From AC-9 sp051984395 (GTDB lineage: Bacteria > Actinomycetota > Acidimicrobiia > Acidimicrobiales > AC-9): 7,188 nucleotides of DNA. Positions 1 to 5,666 of the stretch are shown here, piece by piece; position 1 is the first letter of the stretch, and each line of letters opens with the position of its first letter. The notes under the pieces are model-generated. The model had not been told where the DNA came from. It worked only from the letters and a program-made list of their open reading frames with translations, and did not search any database. A program made the translations under genes and the position numbers. The stretch spans positions 1-7,188 of the forward strand of contig JBPYEZ010000194.1 of NCBI GenBank assembly GCA_051984395.1. Reading direction: 5' to 3'.

Positions 1-759
1 ATCTGGGGCTACCAGCTCCACGACCTGTCGGCCACCCACCGCGTCGTCGCCATCGACCAGCGCGGCCACGGTCGGTCCAGCGCCGGCCGGGAACCCGCCG
101 ACCTCACCCGGCTCGGGAGCGACCTCCTGGCGGTCCTCGAGGCCATGGACCTCCGGCAGGCGATCGTCGTCGGCCACTCGATGGGGGGCATGGTCGTGCT
201 CCGCCTGCTGGCCGACCGTCCGGAGGTGCTGTCGGAGCGGGTGGCCGGGGTCGGCCTCGTGGCCACGTCAGGAGGTCCGCTCGGCAGGCTCCCGTACTGG
301 GAGCTGCTGGCCCGGACGGTGGCCCGTCTCCTCGCCCTCCGTCTGCACCGGGTGGACGGGGTCGGGCGGGGCCTGCTGCCGCCCGGTGACCTCTCCTACC
401 TGATCGCCCGGACCTCCTTCGGGTCCTCCCCTCGGCCAGCCCACGTCGAGCTGACCAGAGCCATCATCGACGACACCTCCGCCGCCGTGGTCGCCCAGCT
501 CCTGGCCGAGGTCATGACCATCGACCTGTGCCGCCACCTCGGGGCGGTCGACAGCCAGGCGGCGGTGGTCGTCGGCTCGAGGGACGCCCTGACGCCACCC
601 TGGTACGCCCGACGGCTGGTCGAGGCCCTTCGGGAGGCGGAGCTGCTGACGCTGAGTGGCTGCGGGCACATGGTCATGCTGGAGCGTCGGGAGGAGCTCG
701 CCGACGCCATCGGGCGCTTCGCGGGCAGGTGTCGCCAAGGTTTCGAGGTCCCGGTTTGA
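1..759 (+). CDS. alpha/beta-fold hydrolase, 5' end outside window
   Basis: The reading frame is open from the first base and ends in TGA at 757-759, giving 252 codons; the real start lies upstream. The visible part has the alpha/beta hydrolase layout. An early strand and turn read VVAIDQRGHGRS. The nucleophile elbow GHSMGG follows at 172-189, with the catalytic Ser at 178-180. After a cap-like stretch comes GSRDALTPP, with the likely acid Asp at 583-585, then GCGHMVMLE, with the catalytic His at 667-669. The triad is complete, so the enzyme is probably active. The oxyanion HG motif would be upstream of the window. The substrate cannot be told from sequence; esterase, lactonase or C-C hydrolase are all possible. 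No signal peptide can be judged. Its stop overlaps the next gene by four bases (TTGA), so the two are probably cotranscribed. From memory, a hydrolase of this kind often lies between alr and tsaE in actinobacteria. Confidence 0.9.
   Translation: MWGYQLHDLSATHRVVAIDQRGHGRSSAGREPADLTRLGSDLLAVLEAMDLRQAIVVGHSMGGMVVLRLLADRPEVLSERVAGVGLVATSGGPLGRLPYWELLARTVARLLALRLHRVDGVGRGLLPPGDLSYLIARTSFGSSPRPAHVELTRAIIDDTSAAVVAQLLAEVMTIDLCRHLGAVDSQAAVVVGSRDALTPPWYARRLVEALREAELLTLSGCGHMVMLERREELADAIGRFAGRCRQGFEVPV
745..749 (+). promoter_or_regulatory. Ribosome binding site (GAGGT) deciding the TTG start of the P1 hydrolase
   Basis: GAGGT lies six bases before TTG at 756-758, inside the last codons of the hydrolase gene. 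A weaker AAGG is at 737-740. This spacing, together with the family's usual N-terminus (a few residues before TDVAGVRVGHW), favours the TTG over the much longer upstream extension of the frame. Confidence 0.6.
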
Positions 760-1646
760 TCACCGATGTGGCCGGCGTCAGGGTCGGCCACTGGACCGAC
801 GAGGAGGCGCGAACCGGCTGCACGGTGGTCCTCCTGCCCCCTGGAACCGTCGCGTCAGGCGAGGTCCGGGGGGGCGCGCCGGGAACGAGGGAATGGCAGC
901 TGCTGGCTCCCGAGCGCATGGCCCCCCATGTCGACGCCGTCGTGCTGAGCGGCGGGTCCGCCTTCGGGCTGGCGGCGTGCGACGGTGTGACCAGGTGGTG
1001 CGAGGAGCGGGGGATCGGCCTGGCCACCCCGGGCGGACGCGTGCCGATCGTGGTCGGCGCCGTGCTCTTCGACCTCGGTGTCGGTGATCCCTCGGTGCGG
1101 CCGGACGCCGACGCCGGGTATGCCGCGGCCGAGGCCGCGACCGGCGGCATCGTGACGACGGGAAGCGTCGGCGCCGGCACGGGGGCGACGGTGAGCAAAT
1201 GGCGCGGGCGGGAGGCCGCGGTGCCGTCGGGGATCGGCACCGCCACCGAGCGCCGGGAGCAGCTGATCGTGTCGGCGATCATCGCCGTGAACGCCTTCGG
1301 CGACGTAGTCCCGTCCTCGGGCTCCGCCGAGGAGCGGGTCGACCCCGGACCCGAGGCGTTCCCGGTCACCTCGGGCGGACCGTTCGGCGCCATGGAGAGC
1401 ACCACCATCGGGATGGTCGTGACCAATGCCGCCCTGAGCAAGACCGGGTGCTACCTGATGGCCCAGTCGGCCCACGACGGCCTGGCCCGCAGCATCGAGC
1501 CGGTCCACACCACCGTCGACGGCGACGCCATGGTGGCCGCCGCCCTCGGCGAGGTGGAGGCACACGTGGACGAGGTGCGCCTGCTCGTGGCGCGCGCCGT
1601 CGTCGGGGCAGTGCGCTCGACGGTTCGGCCCGCCACGGCCGGGTAG
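756..1646 (+). CDS. P1 family (S58/DmpA-NylC type) N-terminal-nucleophile hydrolase
   Basis: This encodes a 296-residue protein. Family members are amidases or aminopeptidases that cut themselves into two chains and use the new N-terminal Ser or Thr as nucleophile. Landmarks are TDVAGVRVGHWTD at the N-terminus, GEVRGGAPGTRE, LSGGSAFGL (64-72), FDLGVGDPS, GSVGAGTGAT (136-145), AVNAFGDVVP and STTIGMVVTNAALSK. By my recall of the NylC residues (Lys189, Asn219, Thr267, Asp306, Asp308), the matches here are Lys148, Asn179, Thr216, Asp255 and Asp257. The Thr-to-Asp spacings of +39 and +41 are identical. Cleavage before Thr216 would give chains of 215 and 81 residues. The residue before Thr216 is Ser, where NylC has Asn. 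No signal peptide is visible, so it is probably cytoplasmic. The TTG start overlaps the upstream stop by four bases. The natural substrate is unknown; D-amino-acid or beta-peptides and linear amides are known for relatives. Confidence 0.88.
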   Translation: MITDVAGVRVGHWTDEEARTGCTVVLLPPGTVASGEVRGGAPGTREWQLLAPERMAPHVDAVVLSGGSAFGLAACDGVTRWCEERGIGLATPGGRVPIVVGAVLFDLGVGDPSVRPDADAGYAAAEAATGGIVTTGSVGAGTGATVSKWRGREAAVPSGIGTATERREQLIVSAIIAVNAFGDVVPSSGSAEERVDPGPEAFPVTSGGPFGAMESTTIGMVVTNAALSKTGCYLMAQSAHDGLARSIEPVHTTVDGDAMVAAALGEVEAHVDEVRLLVARAVVGAVRSTVRPATAG

Positions 1647-1701
1647 GCAGGCACACGCCGGGCGCATCGAGATACCCAGCGCTTCCGGCGACCCCTGCGA
1701 T

Positions 1702-1713
1702 TACCATGCTGGT
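1702..1713 (+). promoter_or_regulatory. Probable -10 element (TACCAT) for a leaderless transcript
   Basis: TACCAT at 1702-1707 fits the actinobacterial TANNNT -10 consensus. It is followed by exactly six bases before the GTG start at 1714, so transcription would begin at or next to the start codon. No Shine-Dalgarno sequence precedes that GTG, which agrees with leaderless translation. A good -35 is not visible; the stretch around 1679-1688 only weakly resembles one. It sits in the only gap (67 bases) between the hydrolase pair and the tsa genes. Confidence 0.55.
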
Positions 1714-2277
1714 GTGGCGACGCTCGTCGAGCTCGAGCGGGAAGCACTCGTCTGCGTACGCTGCCCGCTGTCTGCAGGTCGCACGAACGTGGTGTTCGGG
1801 GTCGGGGACCCCGATGCCGCGCTGATGCTGGTCGGAGAGGGGCCAGGACGGGACGAGGACCTCGCCGGCGAGCCGTTCGTCGGTCGCTCGGGCCAGCTCC
1901 TCGACCGGCTCCTGCGTCAGGAGCTGGGGCTCGAGCGGGGTCAGGTCTACATCGCCAACGTGGTCAAGTGCCGCCCGCCGGGCAACCGCGATCCCCGGCC
2001 GGACGAGATCGCGTCGTGCCGTCCCTACCTCGAGGCTCAGATCGACCTGGTGGCTCCGGTCGTCGTCGTGACCCTCGGCAACTTCGCCACCCGGCTGTTG
2101 CTCGACACGACCGAGGGGATCCGTCGGCTGCGGGGGCGGACCTACCCGTTCCGCGCCGGGAGCCTCGTGCCCACCTATCACCCCGCTGCCGCCCTGCGCG
2201 GCGGGGGAGGCGAGGTCCTCGCCGAGATGCGCGCCGACTTCGTGCGGGCCAAGCAGGGCCTCGGGGCGCGCCTGTGA
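1714..2277 (+). CDS. Uracil-DNA glycosylase, family 4 (4Fe-4S)
   Basis: The protein has 187 residues, a normal length for bacterial and archaeal family 4 enzymes. These remove uracil from DNA (deaminated cytosine or misincorporated dUMP) to start base excision repair. Four cysteines spaced as cluster ligands are present: Cys14 and Cys17 (CVRC), Cys86 (VVKCRPPGNRDP) and Cys102 (IASC). The catalytic-side motif is GEGPGRDED at 41-49; the family usually has GEAPG, so the third residue is Gly instead of Ala. FVGRSGQLLDRLL (55-67) and the uracil-DNA binding motif YHPAAAL (His156) follow. The GTG start is chosen because the N-terminus then sits at the usual distance from the first Cys pair and because a -10 box lies six bases upstream. 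The stop overlaps the tsaE start by four bases (GTGA), so the two are translationally linked. In a high-GC genome, repair of cytosine deamination is an expected need. Confidence 0.93.
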   Translation: MATLVELEREALVCVRCPLSAGRTNVVFGVGDPDAALMLVGEGPGRDEDLAGEPFVGRSGQLLDRLLRQELGLERGQVYIANVVKCRPPGNRDPRPDEIASCRPYLEAQIDLVAPVVVVTLGNFATRLLLDTTEGIRRLRGRTYPFRAGSLVPTYHPAAALRGGGGEVLAEMRADFVRAKQGLGARL

Positions 2278-2795
2278 TCGTCGCCGCCACCAAGTCGCCC
2301 GACGACACGAGGGAGCTGGCCGCGGCCCTGGCGGGTGTCGTGCAGCCGGGGGACGTCCTGCTGCTGGCAGGGGAGCTCGGCAGCGGCAAGACCGTCTTCG
2401 CCCAGGGCTTCGGGCGCGGCCTGGGGGTCGAGGAGCAGGTGACCAGCCCGACGTTCATCCTGATGCGCAGCTACGAGGGCCGTATCAAGCTCGTCCACGC
2501 CGACGTCTACCGCCTCGACCACCTCCAGGAGGTCGTCGACCTGGCCCTGCCCGAGCTGCTGGACGAGGGCGCCGTGGCCCTGGTCGAGTGGGGCGACGTG
2601 GCCGCCGCCGCCCTGGCCCCCGACTTCCTGGAGGTGTGCCTGGAGCTGGGCGTCGGTGACGACGACCGGGTGCTCACGTTGCGTGCGGTCGGGGGGCGGT
2701 GGTCGGAGCGGCTGCGACTGCTGACGGCCGCCCTCGACCGCTGGGTGATCGACCCGGGTCCGGACCCCGGCGCCGTCCCGGAGGCGCTCCGGTGA
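2274..2795 (+). CDS. tsaE: tRNA threonylcarbamoyladenosine biosynthesis ATPase TsaE
   Basis: This is the P-loop ATPase that works with TsaB and TsaD to form N6-threonylcarbamoyladenosine at A37 of ANN-decoding tRNAs; its ATP hydrolysis is thought to reset the complex between rounds. The 173-residue product has Walker A GELGSGKT at 33-40, the family's TSPTF loop (57-61), VHADVYRL (74-81) with the conserved Asp, and VEWGD (104-108). It is somewhat longer than the roughly 150 residues of E. coli TsaE because of a Pro/Gly/Asp-rich tail (about 157-173). The GTG start lies within the glycosylase stop (GTGA overlap), and the stop in turn overlaps the tsaB GTG by four bases. No strong ribosome binding site precedes it, so translation probably depends on ribosomes finishing the glycosylase gene. 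Confidence 0.95.
   Translation: MIVAATKSPDDTRELAAALAGVVQPGDVLLLAGELGSGKTVFAQGFGRGLGVEEQVTSPTFILMRSYEGRIKLVHADVYRLDHLQEVVDLALPELLDEGAVALVEWGDVAAAALAPDFLEVCLELGVGDDDRVLTLRAVGGRWSERLRLLTAALDRWVIDPGPDPGAVPEALR
2780..2784 (+). promoter_or_regulatory. Ribosome binding site of tsaB (GGAGG)
   Basis: GGAGG lies seven bases before the tsaB GTG (2792) inside the end of tsaE. It supports this start, which gives the canonical MIILGIETAT N-terminus, over the open frame continuing upstream to about 2699. Confidence 0.65.
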
Positions 2796-3586
2796 TCATC
2801 CTGGGCATCGAGACGGCCACGCAGCAGGTGGGGGTGGCGCTGGGCGGCCAGGAGGGGGTGATCGCCTCCTTCGGCGTGGCCCGCGGGCGCCGCCACGCCG
2901 AGACGCTCGCTCCTGCGGTCGACTTCGTCTGTCGCCAGGCCCAGGTGGAGCTGCGGGACGTGGGCATCGTGGCCGTCGACGTCGGCCCCGGGCTCTTCAC
3001 CGGCCTGCGGGTGGGCGTGGCGGCGGCGAAGGCAACCGCCCAGGCCTTGCGGGTGCCGATGATCGGGTTGTCCAGCCTGGATCTGCTCGCCTTTCCGGTG
3101 CGGCACACCCGTCGGCTCATCGCTGCGGTCATCGACGCCCGCCGGGGCGAGGTGTACCGCGCCCTCTACCGCCAGGTGCAGGGAGGGGTCCAGCGGCTGT
3201 CGGACTACCGCCTCCAACCGCCCGCGGAGCTGGCCTGTGAGCTGGAGGCCAGTGGCGACGAGTGCCTGGTGGTCGGGGACGGGGCGGTCCGCTACGCGGA
3301 CCTGCTGGCTGCGGACAGCCACATCGAGCTGGGGGGGGCCGGCTACGCGTACACCCAGGCCTCGGCGCTGGTCGAGCTGGCCCATCCGCGAGCCATCCGC
3401 GAGGAGTTCGTGGCACCGCGCGACCTGCGGGTCCTCTACCTCCGCAAGTCCGACGCCGAGATCAGCTGGGACCAGCGCCGGGCAGACGGTCCCGGAACCG
3501 GCTCGGTCGGCGACGTCGGCTCGACGCCCTCGCGCCGCCGTGCCGGCCCGGCCGGTGACGGCGCCTGGGTCCCGGAGCGGAGCTGA
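2792..3586 (+). CDS. tsaB: tRNA threonylcarbamoyladenosine biosynthesis protein TsaB
   Basis: TsaB is the non-catalytic, actin-fold (ASKHA) partner of TsaD; the TsaB-TsaD dimer is the platform on which TsaE binds. The 264-residue product opens with MIILGIETATQQVGVAL, the first ATPase-like strand-turn. RHAETLAP (34-41) and GPGLFTGLRVG (65-75) follow; the latter is the signature loop, usually GPGSFTGLRIG. VIDARRGEVYRALY (113-126) and VGDGAVRYADLL come next, and the family's usual end YLRKSDAEI is at 216-224. About 38 further residues (227-264), rich in Gly, Pro, Arg and Ser and without recognisable motifs, extend past that end and look disordered. The start overlaps the tsaE stop by four bases, and rimI begins two bases after its stop. 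It resembles TsaD in the first strand because the two are ancient paralogs. Confidence 0.93.
   Translation: MIILGIETATQQVGVALGGQEGVIASFGVARGRRHAETLAPAVDFVCRQAQVELRDVGIVAVDVGPGLFTGLRVGVAAAKATAQALRVPMIGLSSLDLLAFPVRHTRRLIAAVIDARRGEVYRALYRQVQGGVQRLSDYRLQPPAELACELEASGDECLVVGDGAVRYADLLAADSHIELGGAGYAYTQASALVELAHPRAIREEFVAPRDLRVLYLRKSDAEISWDQRRADGPGTGSVGDVGSTPSRRRAGPAGDGAWVPERS
3579..3582 (+). promoter_or_regulatory. Ribosome binding site of rimI (GGAG)
   Basis: GGAG at 3579-3582, within the last tsaB codons, is six bases before the GTG at 3589 and favours that start. An in-frame ATG at 3628 would shorten the protein by 13 residues and has no comparable purine-rich site in front of it. Confidence 0.5.
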
Positions 3587-3588
3587 CC

Positions 3589-4179
3589 GTGGCTGCCCGA
3601 GTGCCCGACGACGACGCCCGCCCGCCGATGGCGACGCCACGCTCCGCCGGCGCGCCCGACGTGCAGCTCACGCCCATGCGCCGCCGGCACCTCCGCTCGG
3701 TGCTGCGCATCGAGGCCCAGGTCTATCCCCGGCCCTGGTCGCTGAGCCTGTTCATGAGCGAGCTCGCCCTGCGCTCGACCCGCGCCTACCATGTCGCCCG
3801 GGCCCAGGGCGTCGTCGTCGGCTACTCGGGGCTGATGTTCAGCGGCGCCGACGCCCACGTGACCACCATCGCCGTCGACCCGGCGTGGCAGCGGCACAAG
3901 GTCGGCACCCGGCTCATGCTCAACATGGCCTGGCTGGCCCGGCGTCGAGGGGCTCGCAACCTCACCCTCGAGGTGCGGGTCGCCAACCGTGTCGCCCAGG
4001 CGCTCTACTACCGGTTCGGCTTCCAGCCGGCCGGCATCCGCAAGAACTACTACGCCGAGACCAACGAGGACGCCCTGGTCATGTGGGTGGACGACATCGA
4101 CACCGACGACTACGCCCGCCGCCTCGACGCCCTGGAGGCGGGACTGGGCCCGACGGTGGTGGGCGACGAGCGGTGGTGA
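3589..4179 (+). CDS. rimI: GNAT-family protein N-acetyltransferase RimI
   Basis: RimI acetylates the N-terminal amino group of ribosomal protein S18 in E. coli; homologs may have other N-terminal targets. From the GTG the protein is 196 residues, longer than the usual 150-160. The excess is a probably disordered N-terminus (1-25) and an acidic tail (about 168-196). GNAT landmarks are LTPMRRRHLRSVLRIEAQVY (helix 1), VVGYSGLMF, VTTIAVDPAWQRHKVGTRLM (acetyl-CoA loop), LTLEVRVANRVAQALYYRFGF and RKNYY. Glu128 and Tyr140 have the 12-residue separation of E. coli RimI Glu103 and Tyr115, the catalytic pair as I recall them. The acetyl-CoA loop is unusual: the normal Q-x-x-G-x-G reads Q-R-H-K-V-G, with Lys104 for the first Gly. 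Residues 1-13 are of doubtful coding status because ATG at 3628 is an alternative start. tsaD follows after four bases. Confidence 0.9.
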   Translation: MAARVPDDDARPPMATPRSAGAPDVQLTPMRRRHLRSVLRIEAQVYPRPWSLSLFMSELALRSTRAYHVARAQGVVVGYSGLMFSGADAHVTTIAVDPAWQRHKVGTRLMLNMAWLARRRGARNLTLEVRVANRVAQALYYRFGFQPAGIRKNYYAETNEDALVMWVDDIDTDDYARRLDALEAGLGPTVVGDERW

Positions 4180-4183
4180 CCCG

Positions 4184-5221
4184 GTGAGCTCGCCCGCCCG
4201 GATCCTGGGCATCGAGACCTCCTGCGACGAGACGGCGGCGGCGGTGGTCGCCGAGGGCAGCCAGGTGCTCTCCTCGGTGGTGAGCAGCCAGGTCGACATC
4301 CACGCCCGCTACGGCGGCGTGGTGCCCGAGATCGCCGGACGGGCGCACGTCGATCTCCTGACTCCGGTCGTCGCCGAAGCGCTGGTCGAGGCGGGGCTCG
4401 ACGTCACGGGCGCCGAGGACAGGGACGGCGCACCTGGGGTGGCCGCGGTGGCGGCGACCGTCGGCCCCGGTCTGGTCGGGTCCCTGCTGGTCGGTGTCAG
4501 CGCGGCCAAGTCGCTGGCGCTGGTGTGGGACGTGCCCTTCGTCGCCGTCAACCACCTCGAGGCGCACCTGTACGCCGCTTTCCTGGAGGAGCCGGATCTG
4601 GAGCTGCCGCTGGTCGTCCTGCTGGTCTCCGGGGGCCACACGCTCCTCGTGGCCATGGAGGAGCACGGGCGCTATCGGCTGCTGGGGCAGACGATCGACG
4701 ACGCCGCCGGAGAGGCCTTCGACAAGGTGGCCCGCTTCCTCGGCCTCGGCTACCCGGGTGGCCCCGCCATCGACAGCCAGGCCGCCCGGGGACGGGGCGA
4801 CGCCATGGCCTTCCCCCGCGCCCTGTCCGGCGAGAGCCTCGACTTCTCCTTCAGCGGCCTCAAGACGGCGGTGATCACCCACGTGCGAAAGCACCCCGAG
4901 GCGTCGGTCGCCGACGTGGCCGCCTCGTTCCAGGAAGCGGTGGTGGACGTGCTGGTCGCCAAGGCCCGCCGGGCGGCGGCGGCCGTCGGCGCCCGCGGGC
5001 TGTGCCTCGCCGGAGGCGTGGCCGCCAACTCGGTCCTGCGGGAGCGGATCCTCGACGCCTGCATCGCCGACGGCCTGCGCGCCTTCGTCCCCAGCCGCTC
5101 GATGTGCACCGACAACGCCGCCATGGTGGCGGCGGCCGGCTGGTGGCGGCTGCAGAGCGACGGCCCCAGCTCCCTCGAGACGGGCGCCGACCCGGGCCTG
5201 CGCCTGGCCGGTGCCCGCTGA
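4184..5221 (+). CDS. tsaD: tRNA N6-adenosine threonylcarbamoyltransferase TsaD
   Basis: TsaD transfers the threonylcarbamoyl group from threonylcarbamoyl-AMP to A37 of tRNA, the last step of t6A synthesis. It was formerly called Gcp or YgjD. The 345-residue product matches the normal length. All signature elements are present: ILGIETSCDET (7-17), GVVPEIAGRAH (from 45), GPGLVGSLLVG, the metal-binding HLEAH with His124 and His128, SGGH (149-152), GEAFDKVARFLGL (176-188), YPGGP, FSFSGLKT (221-228), GGVAANS (277-283) and CTDNAAM, whose Asp310 is the third metal ligand. It is therefore expected to be catalytically competent. The GTG at 4184 is four bases after the rimI stop; only a weak purine stretch (GGTGGTGA, 4172-4179) precedes it. 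The frame is open further upstream inside rimI, but that part looks nothing like TsaD. It is the last gene of the run; no terminator hairpin follows. Confidence 0.97.
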   Translation: MSSPARILGIETSCDETAAAVVAEGSQVLSSVVSSQVDIHARYGGVVPEIAGRAHVDLLTPVVAEALVEAGLDVTGAEDRDGAPGVAAVAATVGPGLVGSLLVGVSAAKSLALVWDVPFVAVNHLEAHLYAAFLEEPDLELPLVVLLVSGGHTLLVAMEEHGRYRLLGQTIDDAAGEAFDKVARFLGLGYPGGPAIDSQAARGRGDAMAFPRALSGESLDFSFSGLKTAVITHVRKHPEASVADVAASFQEAVVDVLVAKARRAAAAVGARGLCLAGGVAANSVLRERILDACIADGLRAFVPSRSMCTDNAAMVAAAGWWRLQSDGPSSLETGADPGLRLAGAR

Positions 5222-5239
5222 GCCGGCGCACGGCCCCAG

Positions 5240-5268
5240 TTGCCAGCTGCGGGACCGCTCGCTAGGGT
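5240..5268 (+). promoter_or_regulatory. groES-groEL promoter (-35 TTGCCA, -10 TAGGGT)
   Basis: TTGCCA at 5240-5245 and TAGGGT at 5263-5268 are separated by exactly 17 bases, the ideal spacing for a housekeeping sigma factor. The last base of the -10 is the first base of the CIRCE operator, so the expected start of transcription, about 5274-5276, falls inside the operator's left arm. Bound HrcA would block polymerase. The promoter begins only 18 bases after the tsaD stop, so some read-through from tsaD is possible. Confidence 0.8.
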
Positions 5269-5294
5269 TAGCACTCGACAACTGAGAGTGCTAA
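5268..5294 (+). promoter_or_regulatory. CIRCE operator (HrcA binding site), perfect consensus
   Basis: The left arm TTAGCACTC (5268-5276) and right arm GAGTGCTAA (5286-5294) form an exact nine-base inverted repeat with a nine-base spacer. This is the established CIRCE consensus, with no mismatch. HrcA binds it and represses groESL; GroEL helps HrcA fold, so heat shock, by titrating GroEL, releases repression. hrcA itself is not in the window. The arms would also form a hairpin at the 5' end of the mRNA. Confidence 0.97.
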
Positions 5295-5296
5295 GA

Positions 5297-5337
5297 CTCC
5301 AGGAGGAAGCCGCTCCAAGAGCGAGCCGCTCCGAGAG
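5297..5337 (+). repeat. Phased short repeat in the groES leader (16-base period)
   Basis: Three related nine-base units occur at exactly 16-base steps: CTCCAGGAG (5297-5305), CTCCAAGAG (5313-5321) and CTCCGAGAG (5329-5337). The last two lie in a longer near-duplication, 5308-5323 against 5324-5339, with 13 of 16 bases identical and both starting AGCCGCTCC. Each unit is close to self-complementary (CTC..GAG), so small alternative hairpins can form; for example CGCTC (5311-5315) and CGCTC (5327-5331) compete for GAGCG (5319-5323). The first unit overlaps AGGAGG (5301-5306), which resembles a strong ribosome binding site but has no start codon at a usable distance. Function is unknown; it could be a chance tandem duplication. 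Confidence 0.6.
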
Positions 5338-5345
5338 AAAGCCTA

Positions 5346-5352
5346 AGGGAGG
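5346..5352 (+). promoter_or_regulatory. groES ribosome binding site (AGGGAGG)
   Basis: AGGGAGG lies nine bases before the groES ATG. It is partly enclosed by a small inverted repeat, GCCT (5341-5344) and AGGC (5350-5353). A further CGGAG (5357-5361) directly touches the ATG and is probably too close to serve. Confidence 0.7.
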
Positions 5353-5361
5353 CCTGCGGAG

Positions 5362-5666
5362 ATGAACCTACAGCCCCTCGACGACAGGATCGTCGTTCGC
5401 CCCAGTGAGTCGGAGGAGACGACGGCGTCCGGCCTCGTCATCCCCGACACCGCCAAGGAGAAGCCCCAGCAGGGCGAGGTACTGGCAGTGGGGCCCGGCC
5501 GTCGGGCGGAGAACACCGGCGAGCTCATCCCCCTCGACGTCGCCGTGGGCGAGACCGTCGTGTACTCCAAGTACGGCGGCACCGAGATCACCATCGAGGG
5601 TGAGGACCTGCTCATCCTGACCGGCCGTGACGTCCTGGCCAAGGTGGCCAAGAAGGGCAAGAAGTA

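Noticed and set aside
528..755. A longer N-terminus for the P1 hydrolase starting at ATG 528
   Set aside because: The extra 76 residues are Arg/Gly-rich out-of-frame shadow of the hydrolase gene, and the family begins just before TDVAGVRVGHW.
1641..1677. GGGTA...TACCC inverted repeat after the P1 hydrolase as a terminator
   Set aside because: The stem is five bases with a 27-base loop and no T-run, and it begins inside the last codons of the gene.
2507..3640. A 377-codon minus-strand open frame across tsaE and tsaB, and others of 250-400 codons elsewhere on that strand
   Set aside because: They lie opposite well-recognised genes, have Arg/Pro/Gly/Ala/His-rich products and no plausible ribosome binding site or domain.
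3989..4183. A longer N-terminus for TsaD starting at 3989
   Set aside because: The extra 65 residues are Thr/Arg/Pro/Ser-rich shadow of rimI; canonical TsaD begins within a few residues of ILGIETSCDET.
2792..5221. Similarity of the TsaB and TsaD N-termini (ILGIET) as a recent duplication
   Set aside because: The two are ancient ASKHA-fold paralogs found together in most bacteria; the similarity is limited to fold motifs.
5237..5249. CAG...CTG inverted repeat after tsaD as a terminator
   Set aside because: Only three pairs, no T-run, and it overlaps the groES -35 box.
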